DNA of 64,000 nt from Candidatus Gastranaerophilales bacterium (GCA_017415185.1 JAFQHZ010000028.1:1-64000), one strand, 5' to 3'; positions 16,139 through 25,035 are shown, counted from the stretch's first letter. Numbers and translations: made by a program. The notes: a model not told the origin generated them from the letters alone.

Positions 16139-17254
16139 TTATTCCCCTATAAGTTCGTTTTTGATAACGTGCGCAACTTCTTCAACGCAGTGTTTTTGTC
16201 CTAATAGTTGTCGAGTTTTCTCGCAACCTTTTAAAATATGCTCTCTTTTTTTTGGATTATCAAGAATTTCAATAATTCCATTTGCTATTTTTTCGCTTGT
16301 TGCATCATACATTAGGAATTCGTCAACATAATCGTTTTTTGTAATTATATTAACAAGACAAGCTCTTTTAATATTTCTAACTAATAAATAGCCAAGGTAA
16401 AAAATCAATGGACCTTTGTATGCTATAAGCATAGGCGTATTATACATTGCAGCTTCAAGCGCAACTGTTCCTGAAGCCAAAATCAGTGCGTCAGAATACG
16501 CAAGCAATTGATGATTTTCACCTTTAATTTTTTTATATGGAACGCTGAAAGCGTCGTCTTTTAAGCTCATTGCATGAGAAAAAGCAAATTGCACATCTGG
16601 CTTTAATTTTTCGATAATTTTAATTGCCCCAAGGAAGATATCAAGCAAAAATTTAATTTCAAAAACTCTTGAACCAGGGAAGATTCCTATTAGTTTTTTA
16701 TTTGAATCAAAGCCATGACGCTCAAAAAATTCTTTTTTGTTGTTGCATTCGGGCAATTCTGAAACAATCGGATGTCCGACATAAGTTGAGTCAATTCCCT
16801 CCGCTTCGTAAAATTCTTTTTCAAAAGGGAAAATAGTTAAAACTTTATCAATATTTTTCTTAATTGTTTTTAAGCGGTGTTTTCTTGAGGCCCAAATTTG
16901 TGGCGGTATGAAGAAAAATGTTTTTATATTTGCTTTTTTTAATTCTTTTGAAATTTGCAAATTAAAAGCGCCATAGTCAATTAAAAGGACTAAATCTGGT
17001 CTAAATTCCTCTTTAAGATATTTCATTATATCTATTCCAAGAGAAAAATGTTCAATTATTGATTTTGGAGTTAAACCCATCTTGCCCATTTTTTCGTGAT
17101 TTCGAAATAATTTCACGCCAGCATTTTCAAGATTTGACTCCCCAACTCCTTCAATAATTATATCGGGAATTAGTTTTTTTAATTCTCGAACCATATTAGA
17201 CGCATGCACGTCTGCTGAATAATCCCCTGTTATTATGAATAATTTTTTGCTCAT
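16139..17254 (-). CDS. lpxB: lipid-A-disaccharide synthase
   Basis: A 371-aa GT19 glycosyltransferase joining UDP-2,3-diacylglucosamine and lipid X to the tetraacyl disaccharide. Diagnostic stretches: FSLGIDIMKY, PDLVLLIDYGAFNLQISK, FFFIPPQIWASRKHR, LTIFPFEKEFYEAEG, YVGHPIVSE, IGIFPGSR and LILASGTVALEAAM. The N-terminal loop reads ITGDYSADVHA, where most LpxB have GExSGD. Two bases separate it from lpxI, whose product LpxI supplies lipid X. Confidence 0.94.
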   Translation of the reverse strand: MSKKLFIITGDYSADVHASNMVRELKKLIPDIIIEGVGESNLENAGVKLFRNHEKMGKMGLTPKSIIEHFSLGIDIMKYLKEEFRPDLVLLIDYGAFNLQISKELKKANIKTFFFIPPQIWASRKHRLKTIKKNIDKVLTIFPFEKEFYEAEGIDSTYVGHPIVSELPECNNKKEFFERHGFDSNKKLIGIFPGSRVFEIKFLLDIFLGAIKIIEKLKPDVQFAFSHAMSLKDDAFSVPYKKIKGENHQLLAYSDALILASGTVALEAAMYNTPMLIAYKGPLIFYLGYLLVRNIKRACLVNIITKNDYVDEFLMYDATSEKIANGIIEILDNPKKREHILKGCEKTRQLLGQKHCVEEVAHVIKNELIGE

Positions 17255-17255
17255 T

Positions 17256-18077
17256 TTAAAGTGCTACTATAACCATCTTGTTTTTGTTTGCAAACTCAAC
17301 CATTTCGTCTTGGTTTACAATAATTGTTTCTCCGCTTTCAAGAGCCAAAACGTTTGCGCCGTATTTTTTCATTGTTTTTATGGTTCTTAATCCAACGGCA
17401 GGAATGTCGAAGCGCTTGTCTTGTGCTGGTTTTGAAACTTTAACAACAATTGCATTTTTTCTTCTTGCTAATTTACAGCCACGTTTAATGCATTTGTCTG
17501 TTCCTTCGATAGCCTCGATTGCCATTATCATTCTGTCTTTCATAACAACAGATTGACCAATGTCTAATCCGCCCATTTGTTTTGCTATATTGAAGCCATA
17601 TTCAATATCTGCCATTTGTGATTCATTTGGTTTTAAATTTGTTAAAACTCCCTTTTGAATCATAAGATTTTTAATAAAAATTGTTTGATCAAGTATTGTT
17701 ACGCCGATTGATTCCATTTCTTGAATAATCCTTAGCATAACTGCATCATCATTCAATTTTCTCATTTCTTTGAGCATTTCAATTGCTCTTTTTTCAAGCT
17801 TTGGACGTTTAACAAGCATTGTTTTAGAGACTTTGCCTAGGAAAGTTAGTTGCTTAATATTTTCTTCTTGTAAAAATTTGCGAATTGAATTAACTTGCCC
17901 AGGACCATAAGAAACTACTTTTGAACAATATTTTTTTAATTCTTTATAGTTATCAGAAGAAAGCGAAATGCAAATCACTTCAAATCCGTTTTGCGTTGCA
18001 CTTTTTGCCATTGCAACAGGAAGATTACCATCCCCTGCAACAAGACATTGTTTGTGTTCTAATGTTATGCTTGTCAT
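17256..18077 (-). CDS. lpxI: UDP-2,3-diacylglucosamine hydrolase LpxI
   Basis: A 273-aa LpxI-type (DUF1009) enzyme that replaces LpxH, releasing UMP to give lipid X. Recognised from the N-terminal GDGNLPVAMAKSA, the LGKVSK segment, MAIEAIEGTD, VKVSKPAQDKRFDIPAVG, and the terminal LESGETIIVNQ. Length matches the family. It begins on the base after the lptA stop and lies directly before lpxB, the enzyme using its product. Confidence 0.94.
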   Translation of the reverse strand: MTSITLEHKQCLVAGDGNLPVAMAKSATQNGFEVICISLSSDNYKELKKYCSKVVSYGPGQVNSIRKFLQEENIKQLTFLGKVSKTMLVKRPKLEKRAIEMLKEMRKLNDDAVMLRIIQEMESIGVTILDQTIFIKNLMIQKGVLTNLKPNESQMADIEYGFNIAKQMGGLDIGQSVVMKDRMIMAIEAIEGTDKCIKRGCKLARRKNAIVVKVSKPAQDKRFDIPAVGLRTIKTMKKYGANVLALESGETIIVNQDEMVEFANKNKMVIVAL

Positions 18078-19067
18078 TTATAAACTGAACTCCATTTTGT
18101 TTTTGTTTTGATTTTTATTTGTTTCTTGTTCAAGAATTGTTTTAACTTGACCAATTGCTTCAAATGTTTTTGGTTGCATTGTCATAGTTATTTTATCTGC
18201 TTCAACAGTGTTTACGCCTTTTTCTGTGATTTTAGAGCGCCCTGTGAAAATTATTTTGTCTGGTTTATTTGTTTTTTCGTTGATATATAAGATTGCCTTA
18301 GGTCCAATTGCAACATAATCAGCATATTTTACATTAACTGCACCTGTTGCCATGATTGTATTTCCACGTCTGTCATATTGTTGATTTCTTGCATTAACAA
18401 TAACTCTGTCGCCATTTTCAAAAGTTACATCGGACATTGTATTTCCTGAAACAATGATATCTTGACGGAGGTTTGAATATTGGATATTGTCGCCTTTTAT
18501 AATGCTTTTGTCTTGTTTAATTGTTGCTCTTGATGAAAGTTTAATGTTTTGCACATCTCCTTGCTTATTTAAAAGCGCAAAAGCATTGTCAGATGTTGCA
18601 ATCATATCTTCATAATTAATTACAACGGAACCTTTTGCTTTCATAAGGTTTGTGTTTGTGTCATATTCTTGTTCGTCTGCCGTTATGATTATTACTGGTT
18701 TTTTGTCTTGCAAGACATTTGTTTGAGCGTTGCCTTGCGCAGTAATGACTTTTTTAATTAATGAAACTTTAATGATGTCTGCTTTAACTTCATGCTTTTT
18801 ATTGTCTTTTGTTTGATGAGCATAAGGTTTATCAAAAAATGTTGCCAGAGAAGGCTTTTTTGTTTCGGGTTCTAAATCTAAATCTGCACGAGGAGATTGC
18901 ACAATAACATCCCCAACTTGAACTTTAACGTCTCCTTCAAAAAACCCTTTGTTTTTGTCAAGCTCAATTTCTTGTTTCTTTGATTCTATTGTGATAGCAG
19001 TTGCACTTCCTAGCATGAGTAGGGCAAGCGTTACTATTAAATATTTAAAATTATTTTTCCTCATCAT
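18078..19067 (-). CDS. lptA: LptA/OstA-like LPS-transport protein
   Basis: 329 aa with a signal peptide (about 1-25, ending LLMLGSATA). The mature part is a run of beta-strand repeats of the OstA domain, with IESKKQEIELDKNKGFFEGDVKV and later GDNIQYSNLRQDIIVSG and ADKITMTM. This is longer than E. coli LptA (185 aa), suggesting two beta-jellyroll modules in tandem. It would form the periplasmic bridge carrying LPS. The preceding lptC and following lpxI/lpxB support the call. Confidence 0.85.
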   Translation of the reverse strand: MMRKNNFKYLIVTLALLMLGSATAITIESKKQEIELDKNKGFFEGDVKVQVGDVIVQSPRADLDLEPETKKPSLATFFDKPYAHQTKDNKKHEVKADIIKVSLIKKVITAQGNAQTNVLQDKKPVIIITADEQEYDTNTNLMKAKGSVVINYEDMIATSDNAFALLNKQGDVQNIKLSSRATIKQDKSIIKGDNIQYSNLRQDIIVSGNTMSDVTFENGDRVIVNARNQQYDRRGNTIMATGAVNVKYADYVAIGPKAILYINEKTNKPDKIIFTGRSKITEKGVNTVEADKITMTMQPKTFEAIGQVKTILEQETNKNQNKNKMEFSL

Positions 19068-19085
19068 TATTAATCTAGCACAAAA

Positions 19086-19676
19086 TTAAAAGTGTGTATA
19101 TTTTTTCTTCTTTTCTTTGTCTGCAAAAAGTTCTGTTTTTGTTTTTCCAATTATTTTGAAATTTGTTAAGTCGGAGTTAAAAATCGCTTTTTGTGATTTT
19201 GTTATGATTTTATTGTCTTGAATAAATTGCACATTGCCGTTTGCAAGGATGTCTGCGTCTTGTCCTTGCCAAATTAGTTCATCGGCATATAATTGAGAAC
19301 CGTCTTTCCCAACAAAAAGATTTTCTCCATTCAAGACAACTCTTTTGCTTTTTTCGTCGTATGTTCCTTTTTTAGATTTAAAGCTTACAACAACATTTTC
19401 GCTTTTGTCATAAAAATTTCCAATTAAATCGTTTAAAAGAATGCTGTTATGTTCTGAATTATATTCTCCAGATTTGGCATAAAATTCCCAATATTTTTTT
19501 TCGTTTTGTGTTTCTGTGACAATAATATTTTTCACGATTGCTCTTTGGTTTTTAAGATCGGAATTTTTGCTGTTCTTCTTAACAGTTTTTGTTACTCCAT
19601 AGCTCCAAACTAGCCCCCAGAATAATAAAAGCCCCAAAATAATATATAAAATTTTGAAAATTTTCTTTTTGTTCAT
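19086..19676 (-). CDS. lptC: LPS export protein LptC
   Basis: 196 aa, one N-terminal membrane helix (about 6-28), then a periplasmic beta-jellyroll. Typical LptC features: a WEFYAKSGEYN-type strand, VVSFKSKKGTYDEKSKRVVLNGENLFV, and ADELIWQGQDADILANGNVQ. It links the LptBFG exporter to LptA. First gene of the seven-gene minus-strand operon; 18 bp separates it from lptA. The 51-bp divergent gap to the plus-strand gene must hold its promoter, but no consensus box stands out. Confidence 0.88.
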   Translation of the reverse strand: MNKKKIFKILYIILGLLLFWGLVWSYGVTKTVKKNSKNSDLKNQRAIVKNIIVTETQNEKKYWEFYAKSGEYNSEHNSILLNDLIGNFYDKSENVVVSFKSKKGTYDEKSKRVVLNGENLFVGKDGSQLYADELIWQGQDADILANGNVQFIQDNKIITKSQKAIFNSDLTNFKIIGKTKTELFADKEKKKKYTHF

Positions 19677-19727
19677 ATTTTAATAATAACACAAATTACT
19701 ATTTTAAAATTTTATTTTTATCATAGT

Positions 19728-20111
19728 ATGTTGTATATGGATTTTATTAAAAGAATACTTTTAATATTAATTTTAGTATTAGCAACATTTTCCTTTAGCG
19801 AGGCAAATTGTGCTTCGATTGCAATGCCTTCTTGTGAATGCGTTTTAAGCAGTGGCGAAAAATCGAGCAAAGGTTTTTTAAACACGAAAGAAAATGAATT
19901 AACGCTAAATGTTGCTCAAAATTCTTCAACTTCAATAAATTCAAGAAGAAACAATAATTCTGAAAGCAATATTAATGATGATTTTGTTGCACCATCTTTA
20001 AAACAATTTGACAATACAATATCTTACATATATACGAAAGGCTTTTTGGATGACAAAAATGAATTAGCACTTCTCCTTTTGTTGCACCAAATACAGCCGA
20101 ATGCCCCTTAG
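19728..20111 (+). CDS. small secreted hypothetical protein
   Basis: 127 aa (start ATG 19728, or ATG 19737). Signal peptide at about 5-28 (RILLILILVLATFSFSEANCA), then a short cluster of cysteines (PSCEC), an Asn/Ser-rich linker and an aliphatic C-terminal helix (ELALLLLLHQI). No family recognised. It precedes the oadG-like gene by 47 bp and may be co-transcribed. A T-rich stretch, but no clear hairpin, lies between them. Confidence 0.55.
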   Translation: MLYMDFIKRILLILILVLATFSFSEANCASIAMPSCECVLSSGEKSSKGFLNTKENELTLNVAQNSSTSINSRRNNNSESNINDDFVAPSLKQFDNTISYIYTKGFLDDKNELALLLLLHQIQPNAP

Positions 20112-20158
20112 AAACTCCTTTTTTATTGTTTTAGTTTAATAGAATAGGAGAAAGTATA

Positions 20159-20416
20159 ATGGCAGATTTTGCAGAATTATTTAATACTGGCATTACCATT
20201 ACTTTTATTGGAATGACGGTAGTATTAGCGTTTTTGACGCTTATGATTTATGCTATGAATATCACTAGCAGTTTTATAATTAATGTTTTAAACAAATATT
20301 TTCCTGAAGCTGTGAAAGAAGAGCCAAAAAAAGCAAAGAAAAAAGCTTCTTCAAATAATGAAGAAATTGCTCTTGGTGTTGCTTTGGCATTCCATGCTCA
20401 ACAAGGAGGTAAATAA
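20159..20416 (+). CDS. OadG-like small membrane subunit
   Basis: 85 aa with one N-terminal membrane helix (about 10-34, TGITITFIGMTVVLAFLTLM), then a charged Lys/Glu-rich cytoplasmic tail (EEPKKAKKKASSNNEE) and a short helix EIALGVALAFHAQQ. This is the layout of the gamma subunit of sodium-pumping decarboxylases. No alpha or beta subunit is adjacent; instead the next gene, overlapping by one base (TAATG), is a NhaD-type transporter. SD AGGAG. Confidence 0.72.
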   Translation: MADFAELFNTGITITFIGMTVVLAFLTLMIYAMNITSSFIINVLNKYFPEAVKEEPKKAKKKASSNNEEIALGVALAFHAQQGGK

Positions 20417-21741
20417 TGGAAGCATTGCACGAATTAGTGGCTCAAAATGGCATAATGATTTCAGCTATAATATTATTATTGGCTTATGTTTTTATTGCCT
20501 TAGAAAAAATTCCAAAAGTTACAATTGCACTTTTTGGTGGTGTTTTAACTATATTATTGGGTTTAATTAGCCAAGACAAAATGAGTGGCGATTCTTTAAA
20601 TCCATTGTATTTTATTAACTTTATTGATTTCAATGTAATATTTTTGCTCGTTTCAATGATGATTATTGTTTCAATAACGTCTAAAACAGGCGTGTTTACA
20701 TATTTAGCAAATAATTTCTTAAAAATGACCAAGGGTCACCCAATTAAAGTTTTAACTGTATTGGGCATTTTTACAGCAGTTCTTAGTGCGTTTTTAGACA
20801 ATGTTACAACTGTAATTTTAATCATGCCAATTACATTTGCTATTGCAAAAAAATTACAAATCAATCCAATTCCATTTTTAATTACAGAAATTTTCTGTTC
20901 TAATATTGGCGGAACTGCCACATTAATTGGCGATCCTCCTAATATAATCATCGGCTCAGCTGCTGGTTTTGGCTTCATGGATTTTATTAAAGAATTAACA
21001 GCTATTGTTGTAATTATCATGGTTGCAGTTGTTGCTTTTCTGGTTGCGTGTTTTAAAAAGCAACTTGTTGCAACAAAGGAAAAAATGGCATTAGCTGCTA
21101 ATATTGATAATACAGGTGTTATCACTGATTATGTTGCAATGTGGCGCTCTGTTATCGTTTTAACATTTGTTATTATTGGTTTTGTTTTACATGACGTTAC
21201 TCATATCGAAACAAGTATTATGGCAATGTTGGGTGCTTCAATTCTTTTATTCTTTGAAAAACCAACAAAAATCCTTGAAGAAGTTGAATGGAATACAATT
21301 TTCTTCTTTATTGGCTTATTTATTATCATTGGTGGTTTAGAAGCGACTGGCGGCATTAAGCTTATGGCTCAATGGATAATCGATGTTACAAATGGTTCTC
21401 AAGCTTTGGCTTCAATGATTATTCTTTGGGGTTCTGGAATCATTTCTGGAATTATTGATAACATTCCATATACTGCAACAATGGCTCCTATGATTGCACA
21501 AATGCAAGTTGTTATGGGTGTCGAATATGCATATCCAATTTGGTGGAGTTTGTCGCTTGGTGCATGTTTGGGTGGAAATTTAACAATTATCGGTGCAGCA
21601 GCAAATGTAATTGTTAGTGAAAACTCAGCAAAACAAGGACATCCAATTGGTTTTATGCAATTTATGAAATACGGCGTTGTTGTTGTGTTTATTTCTCTGG
21701 TTTTAAGTAGCGCTTATATTTACTTAAGATTCTTAGGATAA
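20416..21741 (+). CDS. ArsB/NhaD-family ion transporter
   Basis: A 441-aa polytopic protein of the ion-transporter superfamily (citrate-transporter-like domain), with about 11 hydrophobic helices. Diagnostic motifs occur twice in the inverted-repeat fold: SAFLDNVTTVILIMP with SNIGGTATLIGDPPN in the first half, and SGIIDNIPYTATMAP with GGNLTIIGAAANV in the second. Relatives exchange Na+/H+ (NhaD) or export arsenite (ArsB). Without an arsR/arsC context and with an OadG-like partner, Na+ transport is the better guess. Strong SD AAGGAGG. Confidence 0.85.
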   Translation: MEALHELVAQNGIMISAIILLLAYVFIALEKIPKVTIALFGGVLTILLGLISQDKMSGDSLNPLYFINFIDFNVIFLLVSMMIIVSITSKTGVFTYLANNFLKMTKGHPIKVLTVLGIFTAVLSAFLDNVTTVILIMPITFAIAKKLQINPIPFLITEIFCSNIGGTATLIGDPPNIIIGSAAGFGFMDFIKELTAIVVIIMVAVVAFLVACFKKQLVATKEKMALAANIDNTGVITDYVAMWRSVIVLTFVIIGFVLHDVTHIETSIMAMLGASILLFFEKPTKILEEVEWNTIFFFIGLFIIIGGLEATGGIKLMAQWIIDVTNGSQALASMIILWGSGIISGIIDNIPYTATMAPMIAQMQVVMGVEYAYPIWWSLSLGACLGGNLTIIGAAANVIVSENSAKQGHPIGFMQFMKYGVVVVFISLVLSSAYIYLRFLG

Positions 21742-21750
21742 GGAGAAAAA

Positions 21751-21867
21751 ATGCTAGATAAAGACAATAAAAGGGATTCATGTGCGGATGATTTAAAAAA
21801 AGCTTTATTATATTCAACAACAATAATTTTGATTATGTGGCTTTTATCCGTATTTGTTATTAAATAA
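21751..21867 (+). CDS. 38-aa membrane microprotein
   Basis: Starts ATG 21751, five bases after AAGGAG that overlaps the transporter stop. A charged N-terminus (MLDKDNKRDSCADDLKKA) is followed by one hydrophobic helix (LLYSTTIILIMWLLSVFVIK). The spacing, SD and following terminator are those of a real gene and make it the third member of the operon. Small single-helix proteins often modulate transporters; that role here is inference. Confidence 0.7.
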   Translation: MLDKDNKRDSCADDLKKALLYSTTIILIMWLLSVFVIK

Positions 21868-21893
21868 AAAAGGGTGCTTTTGCACCCTTTTAA
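21868..21893. terminator. bidirectional terminator
   Basis: AAAGGGTGC-TTT-TGCACCCTTTT hairpin with A-run before and T-run after. It ends the transporter operon and serves the convergent gene stopping at 21890. Confidence 0.88.
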
Positions 21894-23338
21894 TTTTGCG
21901 ATAGCCATGGATATCTTTCATCCATGTCTGTATAGTTATCCAGTGTGTCTTCAATTGCGTAATAGCCATCTAAAGAGCCTTGGCTTGCATAAAGCTTGGC
22001 TAATTCTACAACGCTTGGGGTGAATTGATCATATTGGAATGTTTCAGGATTTGATAATATTATTCCTAATTGCGATGTAAAAAATCTGTCATATTTGTTG
22101 AATTGCTCAGATTCGTGCAAGTCTGCGCCTGTATTCCAAGCATGGGGAATATATTCTAATGGGCTCATCGCCATTCCTTCGTGAGATAGGAATAGTCTTA
22201 TGCATTCTAATGATTCGGAATCAAATTCGCTATCTTTAAAATATGAATTTAAAAGAATTAATTGAGCTTCTTCATTAAATTTGTTTTCGGGGGAATTTAC
22301 TAAAGCTAGCAATTCTTCTTGGGATAAATTGTCAGTTTTTTCAAGTGTGCTATTATTTGTGCTTAGCATCCAATTCTTTGCGATATCTCTGAATTTTTTC
22401 ATCGCTTCAATATCGTCTATTTCATTGTATTTTTCGTATATTGTTAATACGCTTTCGTACCCTTTTTGTAGCGCTTCATCATAAGTTAGCCCTGTTTCTT
22501 GAGATATTTTATCGCCAAGTTGCTCATGATAAGTGCTCATAGCGCCTTCATATTCTTTATGATCCTTTAGTAAAGTTGCAAGATATGCCATTGTAGCTAG
22601 AGCTGCTTTTTGGGGTTCTTTTGCTAAATTGTTTACTGTTGCGCTTTCAGAGGTTATTCCAAATTCTTCCAGTGTTCTTGATAATAAGCTTGATTGATTT
22701 TTTGGGTCATTTAAAATGTCATGAATTTTCATTTGGGTTAAACCAGAAGACGCTGATTGTGCGTCTTGCGGAATATTTATTCCAATTAGACCTGCTACTT
22801 TACTTGCAATTACCAAAGGATCTAAGCCTTCGTCTTTTGTGTCTAAAAAGTTTAGTATTTCAATTTGTGAATTTCTTTTATCTTGAGTTCTTCTATCTTT
22901 TCCGTTTTCTTCTTGATATCCTTCTTCAAAGCCCATGCCTGTCTCTTGAGAAGCTAATGCTAGGGCAATGCAAGCAAGGGCATCGTATTCTTCTTCTTCG
23001 AGTCCAAATTTGCTTCTTATTAAGTCTTTTGTTTCTTCGCTTGTTATTGTGCTCCAATAATCGTATGCATCATCATAGGGCTTATCTTCCCAATATGAAT
23101 TGTTATCGCCATATCTTGTGCCATCAGCTGCATATCTTGTCCCTCTTATTGGTTCATATTGGTCTATGTTTTCGAATAAATTAAATACGCCAATAAAACC
23201 ACTTCGAGCAGGTTCTTGTTTAAATGTTGTATATACAGTCGTAATTTCGCTTAAATCTATATTGTTATTCTCTGCGCTATATCCTAATCTGCGCTCTTTC
23301 CAGGGAAAGACTGCTTGATTAATATCAAATAATGTCAT
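21890..23338 (-). CDS. hypothetical protein with muramidase-like segment
   Basis: 482 aa, no signal peptide. At about 125-215 there is LALASQETGMG, then SSGLTQMKIHDIL, then the helix AALATMAYLATLL with STYHEQ. The order (helix with E, small-GLxQxK, long helix with aromatic/His) resembles the SLT lysozyme-like fold, but sequence divergence is large. The rest is acidic and helical. The first 90 residues are rich in Asp/Tyr with no known domain. SD AAGGTGTG is modest. Muramidase activity is a hypothesis only. Confidence 0.6.
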   Translation of the reverse strand: MTLFDINQAVFPWKERRLGYSAENNNIDLSEITTVYTTFKQEPARSGFIGVFNLFENIDQYEPIRGTRYAADGTRYGDNNSYWEDKPYDDAYDYWSTITSEETKDLIRSKFGLEEEEYDALACIALALASQETGMGFEEGYQEENGKDRRTQDKRNSQIEILNFLDTKDEGLDPLVIASKVAGLIGINIPQDAQSASSGLTQMKIHDILNDPKNQSSLLSRTLEEFGITSESATVNNLAKEPQKAALATMAYLATLLKDHKEYEGAMSTYHEQLGDKISQETGLTYDEALQKGYESVLTIYEKYNEIDDIEAMKKFRDIAKNWMLSTNNSTLEKTDNLSQEELLALVNSPENKFNEEAQLILLNSYFKDSEFDSESLECIRLFLSHEGMAMSPLEYIPHAWNTGADLHESEQFNKYDRFFTSQLGIILSNPETFQYDQFTPSVVELAKLYASQGSLDGYYAIEDTLDNYTDMDERYPWLSQN

Positions 23339-23426
23339 AACACACCTTTAATGCAATATATTATTGTATATCGGTGTTTATTTATAAAACTTTAGATTAT
23401 ATTACGTTTTGTTACGCTTATAAATT

Positions 23427-23450
23427 AAAAGCGACTAATTGTCGCTTTTA
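23427..23450 (-). terminator. terminator overlapping the YwqK-repeat gene stop
   Basis: AAAAGCGAC-AATTA-GTCGCTTTT on the minus strand, followed by TTTTAATTTA. The stop codon (23435-23437) lies inside the stem and loop. Confidence 0.75.
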
Positions 23451-24949
23451 ATTCTTGGAGTTTTATCTGCATTATATTCTTTTGTGCTTAAAACTTTAAA
23501 TCCTTCATCATAGCAAGTTACGCTGTATGAGCGGTCTTTATTAAATTTAATCACTTTTCTTGGGACTTGTCCGTTTTCATGATAAAAAACTCGTTCCATT
23601 ACAACATCTTTGCTTGTAACAGTGTCTTTTTTAGTTAATTTACCAGTATAATCATCGAAATTTTTGATAATATACCAACCATGCATATTTGGATGAATTT
23701 CTCTTGATTCATACATTTTGCCTGTTGTTGTGTCATATTTTTCGACTTTTTTCATTGTTCCGTTTGAATCAAAATACATTGCTTGGCTCAATGGTTTTTT
23801 GCCTGAATCTTCAAACAATTCTTCAACATATCCGCCATTGTCAAAATATGTTAAAACTCTTTTTGGTTTTATGCCGTTGTCGTAATAATATGTGCATTTT
23901 GTCACTCTGTCGCCAACTTTGATTTCGCTATATGAGCGTACATTTGGGAATGTATTATAATAATGAATTGTTTTTTCTTTTGAATTTTTCCCTAGTTCAA
24001 TAATGTTTTGAATTATATCTGTGTTTGGTTGATATGTTGTTTGCTTTGCTAATTTTCCTTCTGAGTCATATTGTTTTTCGATTCTTGAAGTTTCGTGGAT
24101 TCCGTCTTCTCCAAAAGTATAAATTATTTTTGTACCTTTTTTGTCGGTGTTAATTGTTCTTTGTTTAACGCCTTTTTCGTTGAATGTTGTAACAGTTGTT
24201 CCGCCTTTTTCAACTAATGTTTCTTTTGTGATTATTCCTGTTTCTCGTGAATAATCTGTTATTTTGATATTTCTTCCTCTGTTAGTGAAAGTTTCTCTTT
24301 TGTAAACTTCGCCTGTAACGATGTTTGTTGTTTCAAAAACGCCATCTTCAACTTCAATTCTATCTTCAACTAATGGTCCTTTTGTAACGCTTTCGCCGGT
24401 GTTTAAGTCAAACACTTGTACTTTTTCTTTCAATTCAGGAGCGCTGAGAGTAATCACTCTTCTTTTTCTGTCGTAATCTGTTTCAACAATTTTCTTTTGT
24501 TGTTGTGTATTAGTTAATTCTAGATATATCTGTCTTCCTAATTCGTCTTTTGTTTCGATAATTTGACCTTTAGGGCTTTGAGTTGTTCTTGTGGTATAGC
24601 CATCGTTATAATCAACAACGATTCTTGTTCTTTCAGATGGAATTATATGAATATAACGTCTTTCTTCGCCGTTTGGGTTGTGTTCCCAATATTCAAGTTC
24701 GCCATTATATGCATTATATTTTAAATCTTCACCAGCATGGCTAATTGCGCTTTTTTGTTCATATTCAAAGCCTTTTTGGGTTAGCTTACCTGTTCCTTTG
24801 AATGAAACTTGGCTTCTTCCTAACGTTTCTTGTAGGCTGTTTTTTGAAATAGAATTACTTACAAAATTATTGTTTAATTTTGTAATTTCTTTTGTTTGAA
24901 TTTTTTTTGAAGCGTAATTGTTAATGCTATTAATTGCGTTTAATTTCAT
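23435..24949 (-). CDS. YwqK/MORN-like beta-repeat protein
   Basis: 504 aa made of about 18 short beta-hairpin repeats of the form YYDNGxxKRVLTYFDNGGY, as in YwqK-type antitoxin repeats and RHS-like strands. Clear units lie at 90-500, for example WEHNPNGEERRYI, YDSEGKLAKQTTY, FDSNGTMKKVEKY and YHENGQVPRKVI. The N-terminal 55 residues form a leader ending VSFKGTG, like other unknowns here. No signal peptide. Probably a binding or surface-interaction scaffold; no toxin gene is adjacent. Confidence 0.72.
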   Translation of the reverse strand: MKLNAINSINNYASKKIQTKEITKLNNNFVSNSISKNSLQETLGRSQVSFKGTGKLTQKGFEYEQKSAISHAGEDLKYNAYNGELEYWEHNPNGEERRYIHIIPSERTRIVVDYNDGYTTRTTQSPKGQIIETKDELGRQIYLELTNTQQQKKIVETDYDRKRRVITLSAPELKEKVQVFDLNTGESVTKGPLVEDRIEVEDGVFETTNIVTGEVYKRETFTNRGRNIKITDYSRETGIITKETLVEKGGTTVTTFNEKGVKQRTINTDKKGTKIIYTFGEDGIHETSRIEKQYDSEGKLAKQTTYQPNTDIIQNIIELGKNSKEKTIHYYNTFPNVRSYSEIKVGDRVTKCTYYYDNGIKPKRVLTYFDNGGYVEELFEDSGKKPLSQAMYFDSNGTMKKVEKYDTTTGKMYESREIHPNMHGWYIIKNFDDYTGKLTKKDTVTSKDVVMERVFYHENGQVPRKVIKFNKDRSYSVTCYDEGFKVLSTKEYNADKTPRIKSDN

Positions 24950-25010
24950 GTTTTCCCACCTTTATAGTTAATTCAAGATTAAACATTTTAAAAAATGCGC
25001 TTAATTTTTA

Positions 25011-25035
25011 TTTTGTAACATTATTGTTACAAAAA
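25011..25035. promoter_or_regulatory. perfect 10-bp inverted repeat TTTTGTAACA-N5-TGTTACAAAA
   Basis: Lies 62 bases upstream of the YwqK-repeat gene start, after the pilin terminator. It has no T-run of its own, so it looks more like an operator than a terminator. On the minus strand it also contains TTGTAA with TAAAAA 17 bases on, a possible promoter. Confidence 0.5.

Noticed and set aside
20159-20416. Complete sodium-pumping oxaloacetate decarboxylase
   Set aside because: Only the OadG-like small subunit is present; no alpha or beta subunit in the window.
20416-21741. Arsenite efflux (ArsB) assignment
   Set aside because: No arsR, arsC or arsA nearby and an OadG-like partner; NhaD-like Na+ transport is at least as likely.
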